A DNA stretch of 64,000 nucleotides from assembly GCA_037893245.1 (NCBI GenBank), contig JBAIAA010000009.1, positions 2,232,001 through 2,296,000 of the forward strand. The letters are read 5' to 3'. Made by a program: the position numbers and the translations under genes. The notes under the pieces were generated by a model. It did not search any database. It was not told where the DNA came from and saw only the letters and a program-made list of their open reading frames with translations. Positions within the stretch are counted from its first letter, which is position 1. Each line of letters starts with the position of its first letter. Source of the DNA: Crossaster papposus. Taxonomy: Eukaryota; Echinodermata; Asteroidea; Velatida; Solasteridae. Below, piece by piece: positions 50,066-63,314 of this stretch.

Positions 50066-51526
50066 TGTGGCGGAACGCGACGTCGGCGGGGAGACCTTCC
50101 GGGACAGATCTTATTGATCCCAGGACTCCAACCAACGCCTATTATCCCCAAAAACTATTTATAACCTTACGAGGGGATGAGCGGCTATCCAGACGCAAGG
50201 GGGACAATTACGAACGGCGGACTTAGCCTATGGGCAGTTCGTTTGGTGGAAATATACCACCGTTCTGTGATTGAGAGGGTAACTTGATGTAATATAATCG
50301 GAGCACTAATTAATTGGTTCTAATAGTCCTCACACACTGCAAATAAACCTCGGTGACAACAGATTTCAAGGACGAGTATGATTGGTCTTATTCTTTCTTG
50401 ATCAAAGCCTTAATTATATTATAAGCAATCAATATATTTATACAATGATAATCCTGGCTTGTTACAACAAGGGGTCAACTGCACCTCTTATAATAAACTC
50501 AGCTAGAAGTAGTCCTCACTGTGGTCAACTGCACCACTATAAATAACTTGGCTCCAAATAGTCCTCACTGTGGTCAACTGCACCACTATAAACATAACAA
50601 CTAATAACAATATAAATCCTCACAGGTCTTTACTAGCAAATACAGTAACACTTAAGGGGGGGGGGGGGTTACTTGCAATAACCCTCACACAGAATAAATG
50701 AGCTCCACAATAACCAAAATTAATCCTCACTGAACAGAACGATCAGAATAACCCTCGTTGGACTTTAGAAACAATAGACCAGGTAAACGTATCTGGGGAC
50801 ACCTAGCCTAATGATCAGGGATGCACTCAACCGATGCTACGCCGCCTGGCATAGAACACGGCATGCAGACCCTTCAATCACCCTCAGCTTTGCTAAATCC
50901 CAATCAACAGGTTACCCTAGCCCCGTCCCTTAAAGTCCCAGTGTTATCTGACTATCGGAACAGCTATTCAATCCACGAGGGTACCGCGCTACTATTCCAG
51001 CAACAGTTACCATCAGACAACTACATAGATCGGTAATTATGCACAGACCAGGGTGCGAGTACCCTCACAAGAACTAAGCGCTACGACGGTAAGCCTCACA
51101 TAGCTAGCTACTCGACAACCACCGGATCGCCACTCAGCCGTCACCGCCACTACAGCGTTAACCCGACGACAGGCAATCATCACCCACAACAAGTAACACT
51201 AGCTCTTGAACCAGGCTTCACTATCCTCGTACACACTAGTTCCCGCAATAAATGCAATAACAATACACGGTAAAGTATACAACTACACTTACCGAAGCTA
51301 ACGTTGAAAGTAACAGACATAGGTCATGTAGCATAGCCACCATTTGCAAGAACTGCCCAAAGCTTCTACGAAGCCCCGGACTAGAACCATACGCGCTGCT
51401 GATTGGTCGCGGCACACCACTGGATGGTCACCGACATACGCGGTGCGAACCACTGATTGGCCCCCACACTCAATGCATTAAAATACATGAATTAGACAAG
51501 TTTTAGTCTGACCCTGTTTCGCCACA
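50066..51526 (-). repeat. Element B 5' LTR (1461 bp)
   Basis: Direct repeat of 41390-42879; only five substitutions over the first ~265 bp, so the two LTRs are close to 98% identical there. Differences include a G-run of 13 (50656-50668) instead of 19, absence of a ~36 bp segment after ACGTTGAAA, and about 10 extra bases in TGGTCGCGGCACACC. It contains the same 49-50 bp tandem units (GGTCAACTGCAC at 50473, 50523 and 50572). It is the upstream LTR of the minus-strand element. Confidence 0.95.
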
Positions 51527-51530
51527 ATAC
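51527..51530. repeat. Element B target-site duplication, right
   Basis: ATAC immediately after the right LTR, matching 41386-41389. Confidence 0.85.
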
Positions 51531-54500
51531 ATACACATAAGAAAACATGGCTGCGAATGAGGATAATTTTCTGAACTAATATCTGAGCTGCGAACCTCAA
51601 CGTTGTTCGAGAATGAAGAGACACTGACCAGCTCGACATCTGAGCCAAAATATTGCCAAATTTCTCATTGGAAAAAAACAAAACTGAGAAACTCATGCGT
51701 CAGGATACTGGCGGCATATGCATATGTGGCAATACACGTGTACATACATAAACATAAGAAAACATGGCTGCAAATGAGGATAATTTTCTGAACTAATATC
51801 TGAGCTGCGAACCTCAACGTTGTTGGAGAATTAAGAGACACTCACCAGCTCCACATCTGAGCTAACATATCGCCACAATTCTCGGCGGAAGAGCCCCAGA
51901 CTTCGAGACTCATGCTTCAGGTCACTGGCGGAATAGGCATATGCCGCAATGCATGTGTACATACATAAACATAAGTAAACATGTCTGCAAATAAGGATAA
52001 TTTTATCGACTTATATCTGAGCTGCGAGCCTCAACGTTGTTCGAGAATGAAGAGAGACTCACCAGCCCGACATCTGAGCCAAAATATTGCCAAATTTCTC
52101 ACTGGGAAAAAAAAAACTGAGAGACTCATGCGTCAGGATACTGGCGGCATAGGCCTATGCGGCAATACACGTGTAAATACATACACATAAGAAAACATGG
52201 CTGCGAATGAGGATAATTTTCTCGACATATATCTCAGCTGCGAGCCTCAACGTTGTTGGAGAATAAAGCGACACTCACCAGCTCGACATCCGAGCCAAAA
52301 TATTGCCATTTTTTCACTGAAAAAAAACACACTGAGAGACTCACGTGTCAGGACACTGGCGGCATATGCCTATGTGACAATACATTTGTACATACATAAA
52401 CATAAGAAAACATGGCTACGAATGAGGATAATTTTGTCGACATATATCTGAGCTGCGAACCTCAACGTTGTTCGAGAATGAAGAGACACCCACCAGTTCC
52501 ATATCTGAGCTAACATATTGCCACAATTCCCACCGGAAGAGACCAAAACTTTGAGACTCATGCGTCAGGACACTGGCGGCATAGGCCTATGCGGCAATAC
52601 ACGTGTACATACATACACATAAGAAAACATGGCTACGAATGAGGATAATTTTCTCGACTTATATCTGAGCTGCGAGCCTCAACGTTGTTTGAGAATGAAG
52701 GAACACTCACCAGCCCGACATCTGAGCAAAAATATTGCCAAATTTATCACTGGAAAACAAACAAACTTAGAGACTCATGCGTCAGGATACTGGCGGCATA
52801 GGCCTATGCGGCAATACACGTGTACATACATACACATAAGAAAACATGGCTGCGAATGAGGATAATTTTCGCGACATATATCTGAGCTGCGAGCCTCAAC
52901 GTTGTTCGAGAATGAAGAGACACTCACCAGCTCGACATCCGAGCCAAAATATTGCAAAATTTCTCACTAGAAAACAAAACAAAACTGAGAGACTCATGTG
53001 TCAGGACACTGGCGGCATATGTCTATGTGGCAATACACGTGTACATACATACACATCAGAAAACATGGCTGCGAATGAGAATAATTTTCTCGACTTATAT
53101 CTGAGCTGCGAACCTCAACGTTGTTGGAGAATGAAGAGACACTCACCAGCTCGACATCTGAGCCAAAATATTGCCAAATTTCTCACTGGAAAAAAATCAA
53201 ACTGAGAGACTCATGTGTCAGGACACTCGCGGCATAGGCCTATGCGGCAATACACGTGTACTTACATACACATAAGAAAACATGGCTGCGAATGACGATA
53301 ATTTTCTGAACTAATATCTGAGCTGCGAAACTCAACGTTGTTCGAAAATGAAGAGACACTGACCAGCTCGACATCTGAGCCAAAATATTGCCAAATATCT
53401 CACTGGAAAAAAAAAAAACTGAGGGACTCATGCGTCAGGATACTGGCGGCATAGGCCTATGTGGCAATACACGTGTACATACATACATACACATAAGAAA
53501 ACATGGCTGCGAATGACGATAATTTTCTGAACTAATATCTGAGCTGCGAAACTCAACGTTGTTCGAAAATGAAGAGACAATAACCAGCCCGACATCTGAG
53601 CCAAAATATTGCCAAATTTCTCACTGGAAAAACCCCAAACTGAGAGACTCATGCGTCAGGATACTGGCGGCATAGGCCTATGTGACAATACACGTGTACA
53701 TACATACACATAAGAAAACATGGCTGCGAATGAGCATAATTTTCTCGACATATATCTGAGCTGCGAGCCTCAACGTTGTTCGAGAATGAAGAGACACTCA
53801 CTAGCTCGACATCTGAGCAAAAATATTGCCAAATTTCTCACTGGAACAAACCTAAACTGAGAGACTCATGCGTCAAGACACTGACGGCATATGCCTATGT
53901 GGCACTACACGTGTACATACAAACACATCAGAAAACATGGCTGCGAATGAGGATAATTTTCTCGACTTATTTCTGAGCTGCGAGCCTCAACGTTGTTTGA
54001 GAATGAAGGGACACTCACCAGCCCGACATCTGAGCAAAAATATTGCCAAATTTCTCACCGGAAAACAAACAAACTTAGAGACTCATGCGTCATGATACTG
54101 GCGGCATAGGCCTATGCGGCAATACACGTGTACATACATACACATACGAAAACATGGCTGCGAATAAGGATAACTTTCCCGACATATATCTGAGCTGCGA
54201 GCCTCAACGTTGTTCGAGAATGAAGAGCCACTCACCAGCTGGACATCCGAGCCAAAATATTGCCAAATTTCTCACTAGAAAAAACACCAAAAACTGAGGG
54301 ACTCATGCGTCAGGACACTGGCGGCATATGTTTATGTGGCAATACACGTGTACATACATACATATCAGAAAACATGGCTGCGAATGAGGATAATTTTCTC
54401 GACTTGTATCTGAGCTGCGAACCTCAACGTTGTTGGAGAATGAAGAGACACTCACCAGCTCGACATCTGAGCCAAAATATTGCAAAGTTTCTCACTGGAA

Positions 54501-56965
54501 AAAAAACAAACTGAGAGACTCATGCGTCAGGACACTGGCGGTATATGCCTATGTGACAATACACGTGTACATAAATACACATAAGAAAACATGGCTGCGA
54601 ATGAGCATAATTTTCTCGACATATATCTGAGCTGCGAGCCTCAACGTTGTTCGAGAATGAAGAGACACTCACCAGCTCGACATCTGAGCAAAAATATTGC
54701 CAAATTTCTCACTGGAACAAACCTAAACGGAGAGACTCATGCGTCAGGACACTGGCGGCATATGCCTATGTGGCACTACACGTGTACATACAAACACATC
54801 AGAAAACATGGCTGCGAATGAGGATAATTTTTTCGACTTATATCTGAGCTGCGAGCCTCAACGTTGTTTGAGAATGAAGGGACACTCACCAGCCCGACAT
54901 CTGAGCAAAAATATTGCCAAATTTCTCACTGGAAAACAAACAAACTTAGAGACTCATGCGTCAGGATACTGGCGGCATAGGCCTATGCGGCAATACACGT
55001 GTACATACATACACATACAAAAACATGGCTGCGAATGAGGATAATTTTCTCGACATATATCTGAGCTGCGAGCCTCAACGTTGTTCGAGAATGAAGAGAC
55101 ACTCACCAGCCTGACATCCGAGCCAAAATATTGCCAAATTTCTAACTTGAAAAAAACACCAAAAACTGAGAGACTCATGTGTCAGGACACTGGCGGCAAA
55201 TGTTTATGTGGCAATACACGTGTACATACATACATATCAGAAAACATGGCTGCGAATGAGGATAATTTTATGAACTTATATCTGAGATGTGAACCTCAAC
55301 GTTGTTCGAGATTGAAGAGACACTCGCCAGCTCAACATCTGAGCCAAAATATTGCAAAATTTCTCACTGGAACAAACCTAAACTGAGAAACTCATGCGTC
55401 AGGACACTGCCGACATAAGCCTATGTGGTACTACACGTGTACACGCATAAACATAAGAAAACATGGCTGCGAATGAGGATAATTTTATGAACTTATATCT
55501 GAGATGTGAACCTCAACGTTGTTCGAGAATGAAGCGACACTCGCCAGCTCGACATCTGAGCCAAAATATTGCAAAATTTATCACTGAAAAAAAACAGACT
55601 GTGAGACTCATGCGTCAGGACACTGGCGGCATAGGCCTATGAGGCAATACACGTGTACATCCATACACATAAGAAAACATGGCTGGGGATGAGGACAATT
55701 TTCTCGACATATATCTGAGCTGCGAGCCTCAACGTTGTTCGATAATGAAGAGACACTCACCAGCTCGACATCCGAGCCAAATATTGCCAAATTTCTCACT
55801 GGAAAAACAAACAAAGTGAGAGACTCATGCGTCAGGATACTGGCGGCATAGGCCTATGTGGCAATACACGTGTACATACATACACATCAGAAAACATGGC
55901 TGCGAATGAGTATAATGTTCTCAACATATATCTGAGCTGCGAACCTCAACGTTGTTCGAGAATGAAGAGACATTCACCACCTCAACATCTGAGCTAACAC
56001 ATCGCCAAAATTCTCACCGGAAGAGACCAAAACTTTGAGACTCATGCGTCAGGACACTGGCGGCATAGGCCTATGAGGGAATACACGTGTACACACATAC
56101 ATATCAGAACACATGGCTGCGAATGAGGATAATTTTCTCGACTTATATCTGAGCTGCGAACCTCAACGTTGTTGGCGAATGAAGAGACACTCACCAGCTC
56201 GACATCTGAGCCAAAATATTGCAAAGTTTCTCACTGGAAAGAAACCAAACTGAGAGACTCATGCGTCAGGACACTGGCGGTATATGCCTATGTGACAATA
56301 CACGTGTACATACATACACATAAGAAAACATGGCTGCGAATGAGCATAATTTTCTCGACATATATCTGAGCTGCGAGCCTCAACGTTGTTCGAGAATAAA
56401 GAGACACTCACCAGCTAGACATCTGAGCCAAAATATTGCCAAATTTCTCACTGGAACAAACCTAAACTGAGAGACTCATGCGTCAGGACACTGGCGGGAT
56501 AAGCCTATGTGACAATACACGTGTACATACATACACATAAGAAAACATGGCTGCGAATGAGCATAATTTTCTCGACATATATCTGAGCTGCGAGCCTCAA
56601 CGTTGTTTAAGAATGAAGAGACACTCACCAGCTCGACATCTGAGCCAAAATATTGCCAAATGTCTCACTGGAACAAACCTAAACTGAGAGACTCATGCGT
56701 CAGGACACTGGCGGGATAAGCCTATGTGACAATACACGTGTACATACATACACATAAGAAAACATGGCTGCGAATGAGCATAATTTTCTCGACATATATC
56801 TGAGCTGCGAGCCTCAACGTTGTTCAAGAATGAAGAGACACTCACCAGCTCGACATCTGAGCCAAAATATTGCCAAATGTCTCACTGGAACAAACCTAAA
56901 CTGAGAGACTCATGCGTCAGGACACTGGCGGCATATGCCTATGTGGCACTACACGTGTACATGTA

Positions 56966-57163
56966 CGTTTGTTTATGGTGTAAATCGAGGAGTTTCCTTT
57001 GTTCCTCTCGAAAATTTCCTTTGTTTGTACTCTAACGTTTTTCGACGGCTCTCATTGGTTTTGTACATGAATCTCAATCGAGGTCGTCCTCGATTCTAAC
57101 CCTAACCCCAATTCACCTTCGTGTCGCCAGGTATGTGTCCTCGATTTACACCATAAACAAACG
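56966..57163. mobile_element. MITE-like TIR element, type A copy 1 (198 bp)
   Basis: Perfect 26 bp terminal inverted repeats: CGTTTGTTTATGG... at 56966-56991 and ...CCATAAACAAACG at 57138-57163. The interior is non-coding and has a hairpin AATCGAGG-TCGT-CCTCGATT at 57076-57095. It sits in a satellite monomer just after CACGTGTA, flanked by CATGT/CATAC, which may be a decayed 5 bp target duplication. No transposase; the superfamily is not assigned. Confidence 0.85.
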
Positions 57164-58037
57164 CATACAAACACATCAGAAAACATGGCTGCGAATGAGG
57201 ATAATTTTCTCGACTTATATCTGAGCTGCGAGCCTCAACGTTGTTTAAGAATGAAGGGACACTCACCAGCCCGACATCTGAGCAAAAATATTGCCAAATT
57301 TCTCACTGAAAAAAAAACAAACTTAGAGACTCATGCGTCAGGACACTGGCGGTATATGCCTATGTGACAATACACGTGTACATACATACACATAAGAAAA
57401 CATGGCTGCGAATGAGCATAATTTTCTCGACAAATATCTGAGCTGCGAGCCTCAACGTTGTTCGAGAATGAAGAGACACTCACCAGCTCGACATCTGAGC
57501 CAAAATATTGCCAAATTTCTCACTGGAACAAACCTAAACTGAGAGACTCATGCGTCAGGACACTGGCGGGATAAGCCTATGTGACAATACACGTGTACAT
57601 ACATACACATAAGAAAACATGGCTGCGAATGAGCATAATTTTCTCGACATATATCTGAGCTGCGAGCCTCAACGTTGTTCGAGAATGAAGAGACACTCAC
57701 CAGCTCGACATCTGAGCCAAAATATTGCCAAATGTCTCACTGGAACAAACCTAAACTGAGAGACTCATGCGTCAGGACACTGGCGGCATATGCCTATGTG
57801 GCACTACACGTGTACATACAAACACATCAGAAAACATGGCTGCGAATGAGGATAATTTTCTCGACTTATATCTGAGCTGCGAGCCTCAACGTTGTTTGAG
57901 AATGAAGGGACACTCACCAGCCCGACATCTGAGCAAAAATATTGCCAAATTTCTCACTGAAAAACAAACAAACTTAGAGACTCATGCATCAGGATACTGG
58001 CGGCATAGGACTATGCGACAATACACGTGTACATACA

Positions 58038-58235
58038 CGTTTGTTTATGGTGTAAATCGAGGAGTTTCCTTTGTTCCTCTCGAAAATTTCCTTTGTGTGT
58101 ACTCTAACGTTTTTCGACGGCTCTCATTGGTTTTGTACACGAATCTCAATCGAGGTCGTCCTCGATTCTAACCCTAACCCCAATTCACCTTCGTGTCGCC
58201 AGGTATGTGTCCTCCATTTACACCATAAACAGACG
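58038..58235. mobile_element. MITE-like TIR element, type B copy 1 (198 bp)
   Basis: Same element with a few TIR mismatches (right end ...CCATAAACAGACG). The flanks read GTGTA-CATAC-A on the left and CATAC-ATACACAT on the right, so deleting the element and one CATAC restores a normal monomer: a 5 bp target duplication. Confidence 0.85.
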
Positions 58236-59932
58236 CATACATACACATACGAAAACACCCATGCGAATGAGGATAACTTTCTCGACATATATCTGAGCTG
58301 CGAGCCTCAACGTTGTTCGAGAATGAAGAGACACTCACCAGCTGGACATCCGAGCCAAAATATTGCCAAATTTCTCACTAGAAAAAACACTACAAACTGA
58401 GAGACTCATGTGTCAGGACACTGGCGGCATATGTTTATGTGGCAATACACGTGTACATACATACATATCAGAAAACATGGCTGCGAATGAGGATAATTTT
58501 CTCGACTTGTATCTGAGCTGCAAACCTCAACGTTGTTTGAGAATGAAGAGACACTCACCAGCTCGACATCTGAGCCAAAATATTGCAAAGTTTCTGACTG
58601 GAAAAAAAACAAAACTGAGAGACTCATGCGTCAGGACACTGGCGGTATATGCCTATGTGACAATACACGTGTACATAAATACACATAAGAAAACATGGCT
58701 GCGAATGAGCATAATTTTCTCGACATATATCTGAGCTGCGAGCCTCAACGTTGTTCGAGAATGAAGAAACACTCACCAGCTCGACATCTGAGCAAAAATA
58801 TTGCCAAATTTCTCACTGGAACAAACCTAAACGGAGAGACTCATGCGTCAGGACACTGGCGGCATATGCCTATGTGGCACTACACGTGTACATACAAACA
58901 CATCAGAAAACATGGCTGCGAATGAGGATATTTTTTTCGACTTATATCTGAGCTGCGAGCCAAAATATTGCCAAATTTCTCACTGGAAAAACAAACAAAG
59001 TGAGAGACTCATGCGTCAGGATACTGGCGGCATAGGCCTATGTGGCAATACACGTGTACATACATACACAACAGAAAACATGGCTGCGAATGAGTATAAT
59101 GTTCTCAACATATATCTGAGCTGCGAACCTCAACGTTGTTCGAGAATGAAGAGACATTCACCACCTCAACATCTGAGCTAACACATCGCCAAAATTCTCA
59201 CCGGAAGAGACCAAAACTTTGAGACTCATGCGTCAGGACACTGGCGGCATAGGCATATGAGGCAATACACGTGTACACACATACATATCAGAACACATGG
59301 CTGCGAATGAGGATAATTTTCTCGACTTATATCTGAGCTGCGAACCTCAACGTTGTTGGCGAATGAAGAGACACTCACCAGCTCGACATCTGAGCCAAAA
59401 TATTGCAAAGTTTCTCACTGGAAAAAAAACAAACTGAGAGACTCATGCGTCAGGACACTGGCGGTATATGCCTTTGTGACAATACACGTGTACATACATA
59501 CACATAAGAAAACATGGCTGCGAATGAGCATAATTTTCTCGACATATATCTGAGCTGCGAGCCTCAACGTTGTTCGAGAATGAAGAGACACTCACCAGCT
59601 AGACATCTGAGCCAAAATATTGCCAAATTTCTCACTGGAACAAACCTAAACTGAGAGACTCATGCGTCAGGACACTGGCGGGATAAGCCTATGTGACAAT
59701 ACACGTGTACATACATACACATAAGAAAACATGGCTGCGAATGAGCATAATTTTCTCGACATATATCTGAGCTGCGAGCCTCAACGTTGTTCAAGAATGA
59801 AGAGACACTCACCAGCTCGACATCTGAGCCAAAATATTGCCAAATGTCTCACTGGAACAAACCTAAACTGAGAGACTCATGCGTCAGGACACTGGCGGCA
59901 TATGCCTATGTGGCACTACACGTGTACATGTA

Positions 59933-60130
59933 CGTTTGTTTATGGTGTAAATCGAGGAGTTTCCTTTGTTCCTCTCGAAAATTTCCTTTGTTTGTACTCC
60001 AACGTTTTTCGACGGCTCTCATTGGTTTTGTACATGAATCTCAATCGAGGTCGTCCTCGATTCTAACCCTAACCCCAATTCACCTTCGTGTCGCCAGGTA
60101 TGTGTCCTCGATTTACACCATAAACAAACG
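59933..60130. mobile_element. MITE-like TIR element, type A copy 2
   Basis: Near-identical to the copy at 56966, 2967 bp away in the same HOR position, with identical flanks (CATGTA left, CATACAAACACATC right). It arose by amplification of the HOR, not by a new insertion. Confidence 0.85.
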
Positions 60131-61004
60131 CATACAAACACATCAGAAAACATGGCTGCGAATGAGGATAATTTTCTCGACTTATATCTGAGCTGCGAGC
60201 CTCAACGTTGTTTGAGAATGAAGGGACACTCACCAGCCCGACATCTGAGCAAAAATATTGCCAAATTTCTCACTGGAAAAAAACAAAACTTAGAGACTCA
60301 TGCGTCAGGACACTGGCGGTATATGCCTATGTGACAATACACGTGTACATACATACACATAAGAAAACATGGCTGCGAATGAGCATAATTTTCTCTACAA
60401 ATATCTGAGCTGCGAGCCTCAACGTTGTTCGAGAATGAAGAGACACTCACCAGCTCGACATCTGAGCCAAAATATTGCCAAATTTCTCACTGGAACAAAC
60501 CTAAACTGAGAGACTCATGCGTCAGGACACTGGCGGGATAAGCCTATGTGACAATACACGTGTACATACATACACATAAGAAAACATGGCTGCGAATGAG
60601 CATAATTTTCTCGACATATATCTGAGCTGCGAGCCTCAACGTTGTTCGAGAATGAAGAGACACTCACCAGCTCGACATCTGAGCCAAAATATTGCCAAAT
60701 GTCTCACTGGAACAAACCTAAACTGAGAGACTCATGCGTCAGGACACTGGCGGCATATGCCTATGTGGCACTACACGTGTACATACAAACACATCAGAAA
60801 ACATGGCTGCGAATGAGGATAATTTTCTCGACTTATATCTGAGCTGCGAGCCTCAACGTTGTTTGAGAATGAAGGGACACTCACCAGCCCGACATCTGAG
60901 CAAAAATATTGCCAAATTTCTCACTGAAAAACAAACAAACTTAGAGACTCATGCATCAGGATACTGGCGGCATAGGACTATGCGACAATACACGTGTACA
61001 TACA

Positions 61005-61202
61005 CGTTTGTTTATGGTGTAAATCGAGGAGTTTCCTTTGTTCCTCTCGAAAATTTCCTTTGTGTGTACTCTAACGTTTTTCGACGGCTCTCATTGGTTT
61101 TGTACACGAATCTCAATCGAGGTCGTCCTCGATTCTAACCCTAACCCCAATTCACCTTCGTGTCGCCAGGTATGTGTCCTCCATTTACACCATAAACAGA
61201 CG
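61005..61202. mobile_element. MITE-like TIR element, type B copy 2
   Basis: Counterpart of 58038-58235 at an offset of 2967 bp, sharing its TIR mismatches and its CATAC flanks. Confidence 0.85.
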
Positions 61203-63116
61203 CATACATACACATACGAAAACACCCATGCGAATGAGGATAACTTTCTCGACATATATCTGAGCTGCGAGCCTCAACGTTGTTCGAGAATGAAGAGACA
61301 CTCACCAGCTCGACATCTGAGCCAAAATATTGCAAACTTTCTCACTGGAAAAAAAAACAAACTGAGAGACTCATGCGTCAGGACACTGGCGGCATATGCC
61401 TATGTGGCAATACACGTGTACATATATACACATAAGAAAACATGGCTGCGAATGAGGATAATTTCTCGACTTATATCTGAGCTGCGAGCCTCAACGTTGT
61501 TCGAGAATGAAGAGCCACTCACCAGCTGGACATCCGAGCCAAAATATTGCCAAATTTCTCACTAGAAAAAACACTAAAAACTGAGAGACTCATGTGTCAG
61601 GACACTGGCGGCATATGTTTATGTGGCAATACACGTGTACATACATACATATCAGAAAACATGGCTGCGAATGAGGATAATTTTCTCGACTTGTATCTGA
61701 GCTGCAAACCTCAACGTTGTTTGAGAATGAAGAGACACTCACCAGCTCGACATCTGAGCCAAAATATTGCAAAGTTTCTGACTGGAAAAAAAACAAAACT
61801 GAGAGACTCATGCGTCAGGACACTGGCGGTATATGCCTATGTGACAATACACGTGTACATAAATACACATAAGAAAACATGGCTGCGAATGAGCATAATT
61901 TTCTCGACATATATCTGAGCTGCGAGCCTCAACGTTGTTCGAGAATGAAGAAACACTCACCAGCTCGACATCTGAGCAAAAATATTGCCAAATTTCTCAC
62001 TGGAACAAACCTAAACGGAGAGACTCATGCGTCAGGACACTGGCGGCATATGCCTATGTGGCACTACACGTGTACATACAAACACATCAGAAAACATGGC
62101 TGCGAATGAGGATATTTTTTTCGACTTATATCTGAGCTGCGAGCCAAAATATTGCCAAATTTCTCACTGGAAAAACAAACAAAGTGAGAGACTCATGCGT
62201 CAGGATACTGGCGGCATAGGCCTATGTGGCAATACACGTGTACATACATACACAACAGAAAACATGGCTGCGAATGAGTATAATGTTCTCAACATATATC
62301 TGAGCTGCGAACCTCAACGTTGTTCGAGAATGAAGAGACATTCACCACCTCAACATCTGAGCTAACACATCGCCAAAATTCTCACCGGAAGAGACCAAAA
62401 CTTTGAGACTCATGCGTCAGGACACTGGCGGCATAGGCATATGAGGCAATACACGTGTACACACATACATATCAGAACACATGGCTGCGAATGAGGATAA
62501 TTTTCTCGACTTATATCTGAGCTGCGAACCTCAACGTTGTTGGCGAATGAAGAGACACTCACCAGCTCGACATCTGAGCCAAAATATTGCAAAGTTTCTC
62601 ACTGGAAAAAAAACAAACTGAGAGACTCATGCGTCAGGACACTGGCGGTATATGCCTATGTGACAATACACGTGTACATACATACACATAAGAAAACATG
62701 GCTGCGAATGAGCATAATTTTCTCGACATATATCTGAGCTGCGAGCCTCAACGTTGTTCGAGAATGAAGAGACACTCACCAGCTAGACATCTGAGCCAAA
62801 ATATTGCCAAATTTCTCACTGGAACAAACCTAAACTGAGAGACTCATGCGTCAGGACACTGGCGGGATAAGCCTATGTGACAATACACGTGTACATACAT
62901 ACACATAAGAAAACATGGCTGCGAATGAGCATAATTTTCTCGACATATATCTGAGCTGCGAGCCTCAACGTTGTTCAAGAATGAAGAGACACTCACCAGC
63001 TCGACATCTGAGCCAAAATATTGCCAAATGTCTCACTGGAACAAACCTAAACTGAGAGACTCATGCGTCAGGACACTGGCGGCATATGCCTATGTGGCAC
63101 TACACGTGTACATGTA

Positions 63117-63314
63117 CGTTTGTTTATGGTGTAAATCGAGGAGTTTCCTTTGTTCCTCTCGAAAATTTCCTTTGTTTGTACTCCAACGTTTTTCGACGGC
63201 TCTCATTGGTTTTGTACATGAATCTCAATCGAGGTCGTCCTCGATTCTAACCCTAACCCCAATTCACCTTCGTGTCGCCAGGTATGTGTCCTCGATTTAC
63301 ACCATAAACAAACG
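63117..63314. mobile_element. MITE-like TIR element, type A copy 3
   Basis: Counterpart of 59933-60130 at an offset of 3184 bp, with the same flanks and the same TACTCC variant inside. Confidence 0.85.

Larger units (their letters stand above)
41390..51526 (-). mobile_element. Element B: Ty3/gypsy LTR retrotransposon, defective
   Basis: Complete LTR-to-LTR insertion into a satellite monomer with 4 bp TSD ATAC. Order on the minus strand: LTR, tRNA-Leu-type primer site, leader, gag (nucleocapsid absent), protease, RT-RNase H, integrase (HHCC absent), LTR. Pol is split between 45896 and 47624 by the 28S/element C insertion; the codons on the two sides (GVIE and PSDSPWA) are consecutive in gypsy RTs, so little was lost at that site. 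High LTR identity argues for fairly recent insertion, yet the ORFs are broken, so this copy may have moved using proteins from another element. Confidence 0.9.

Noticed and set aside
57050..57120. CTAACCCTAACCCC inside the MITE-like element, resembling telomere repeats
   Set aside because: Only two imperfect units, at a fixed position inside each element copy; not a telomeric tract.
60734..61138. 134-codon ORF running from satellite into the TIR element
   Set aside because: It crosses an element junction, has different frames in other copies, and has no recognisable domain.
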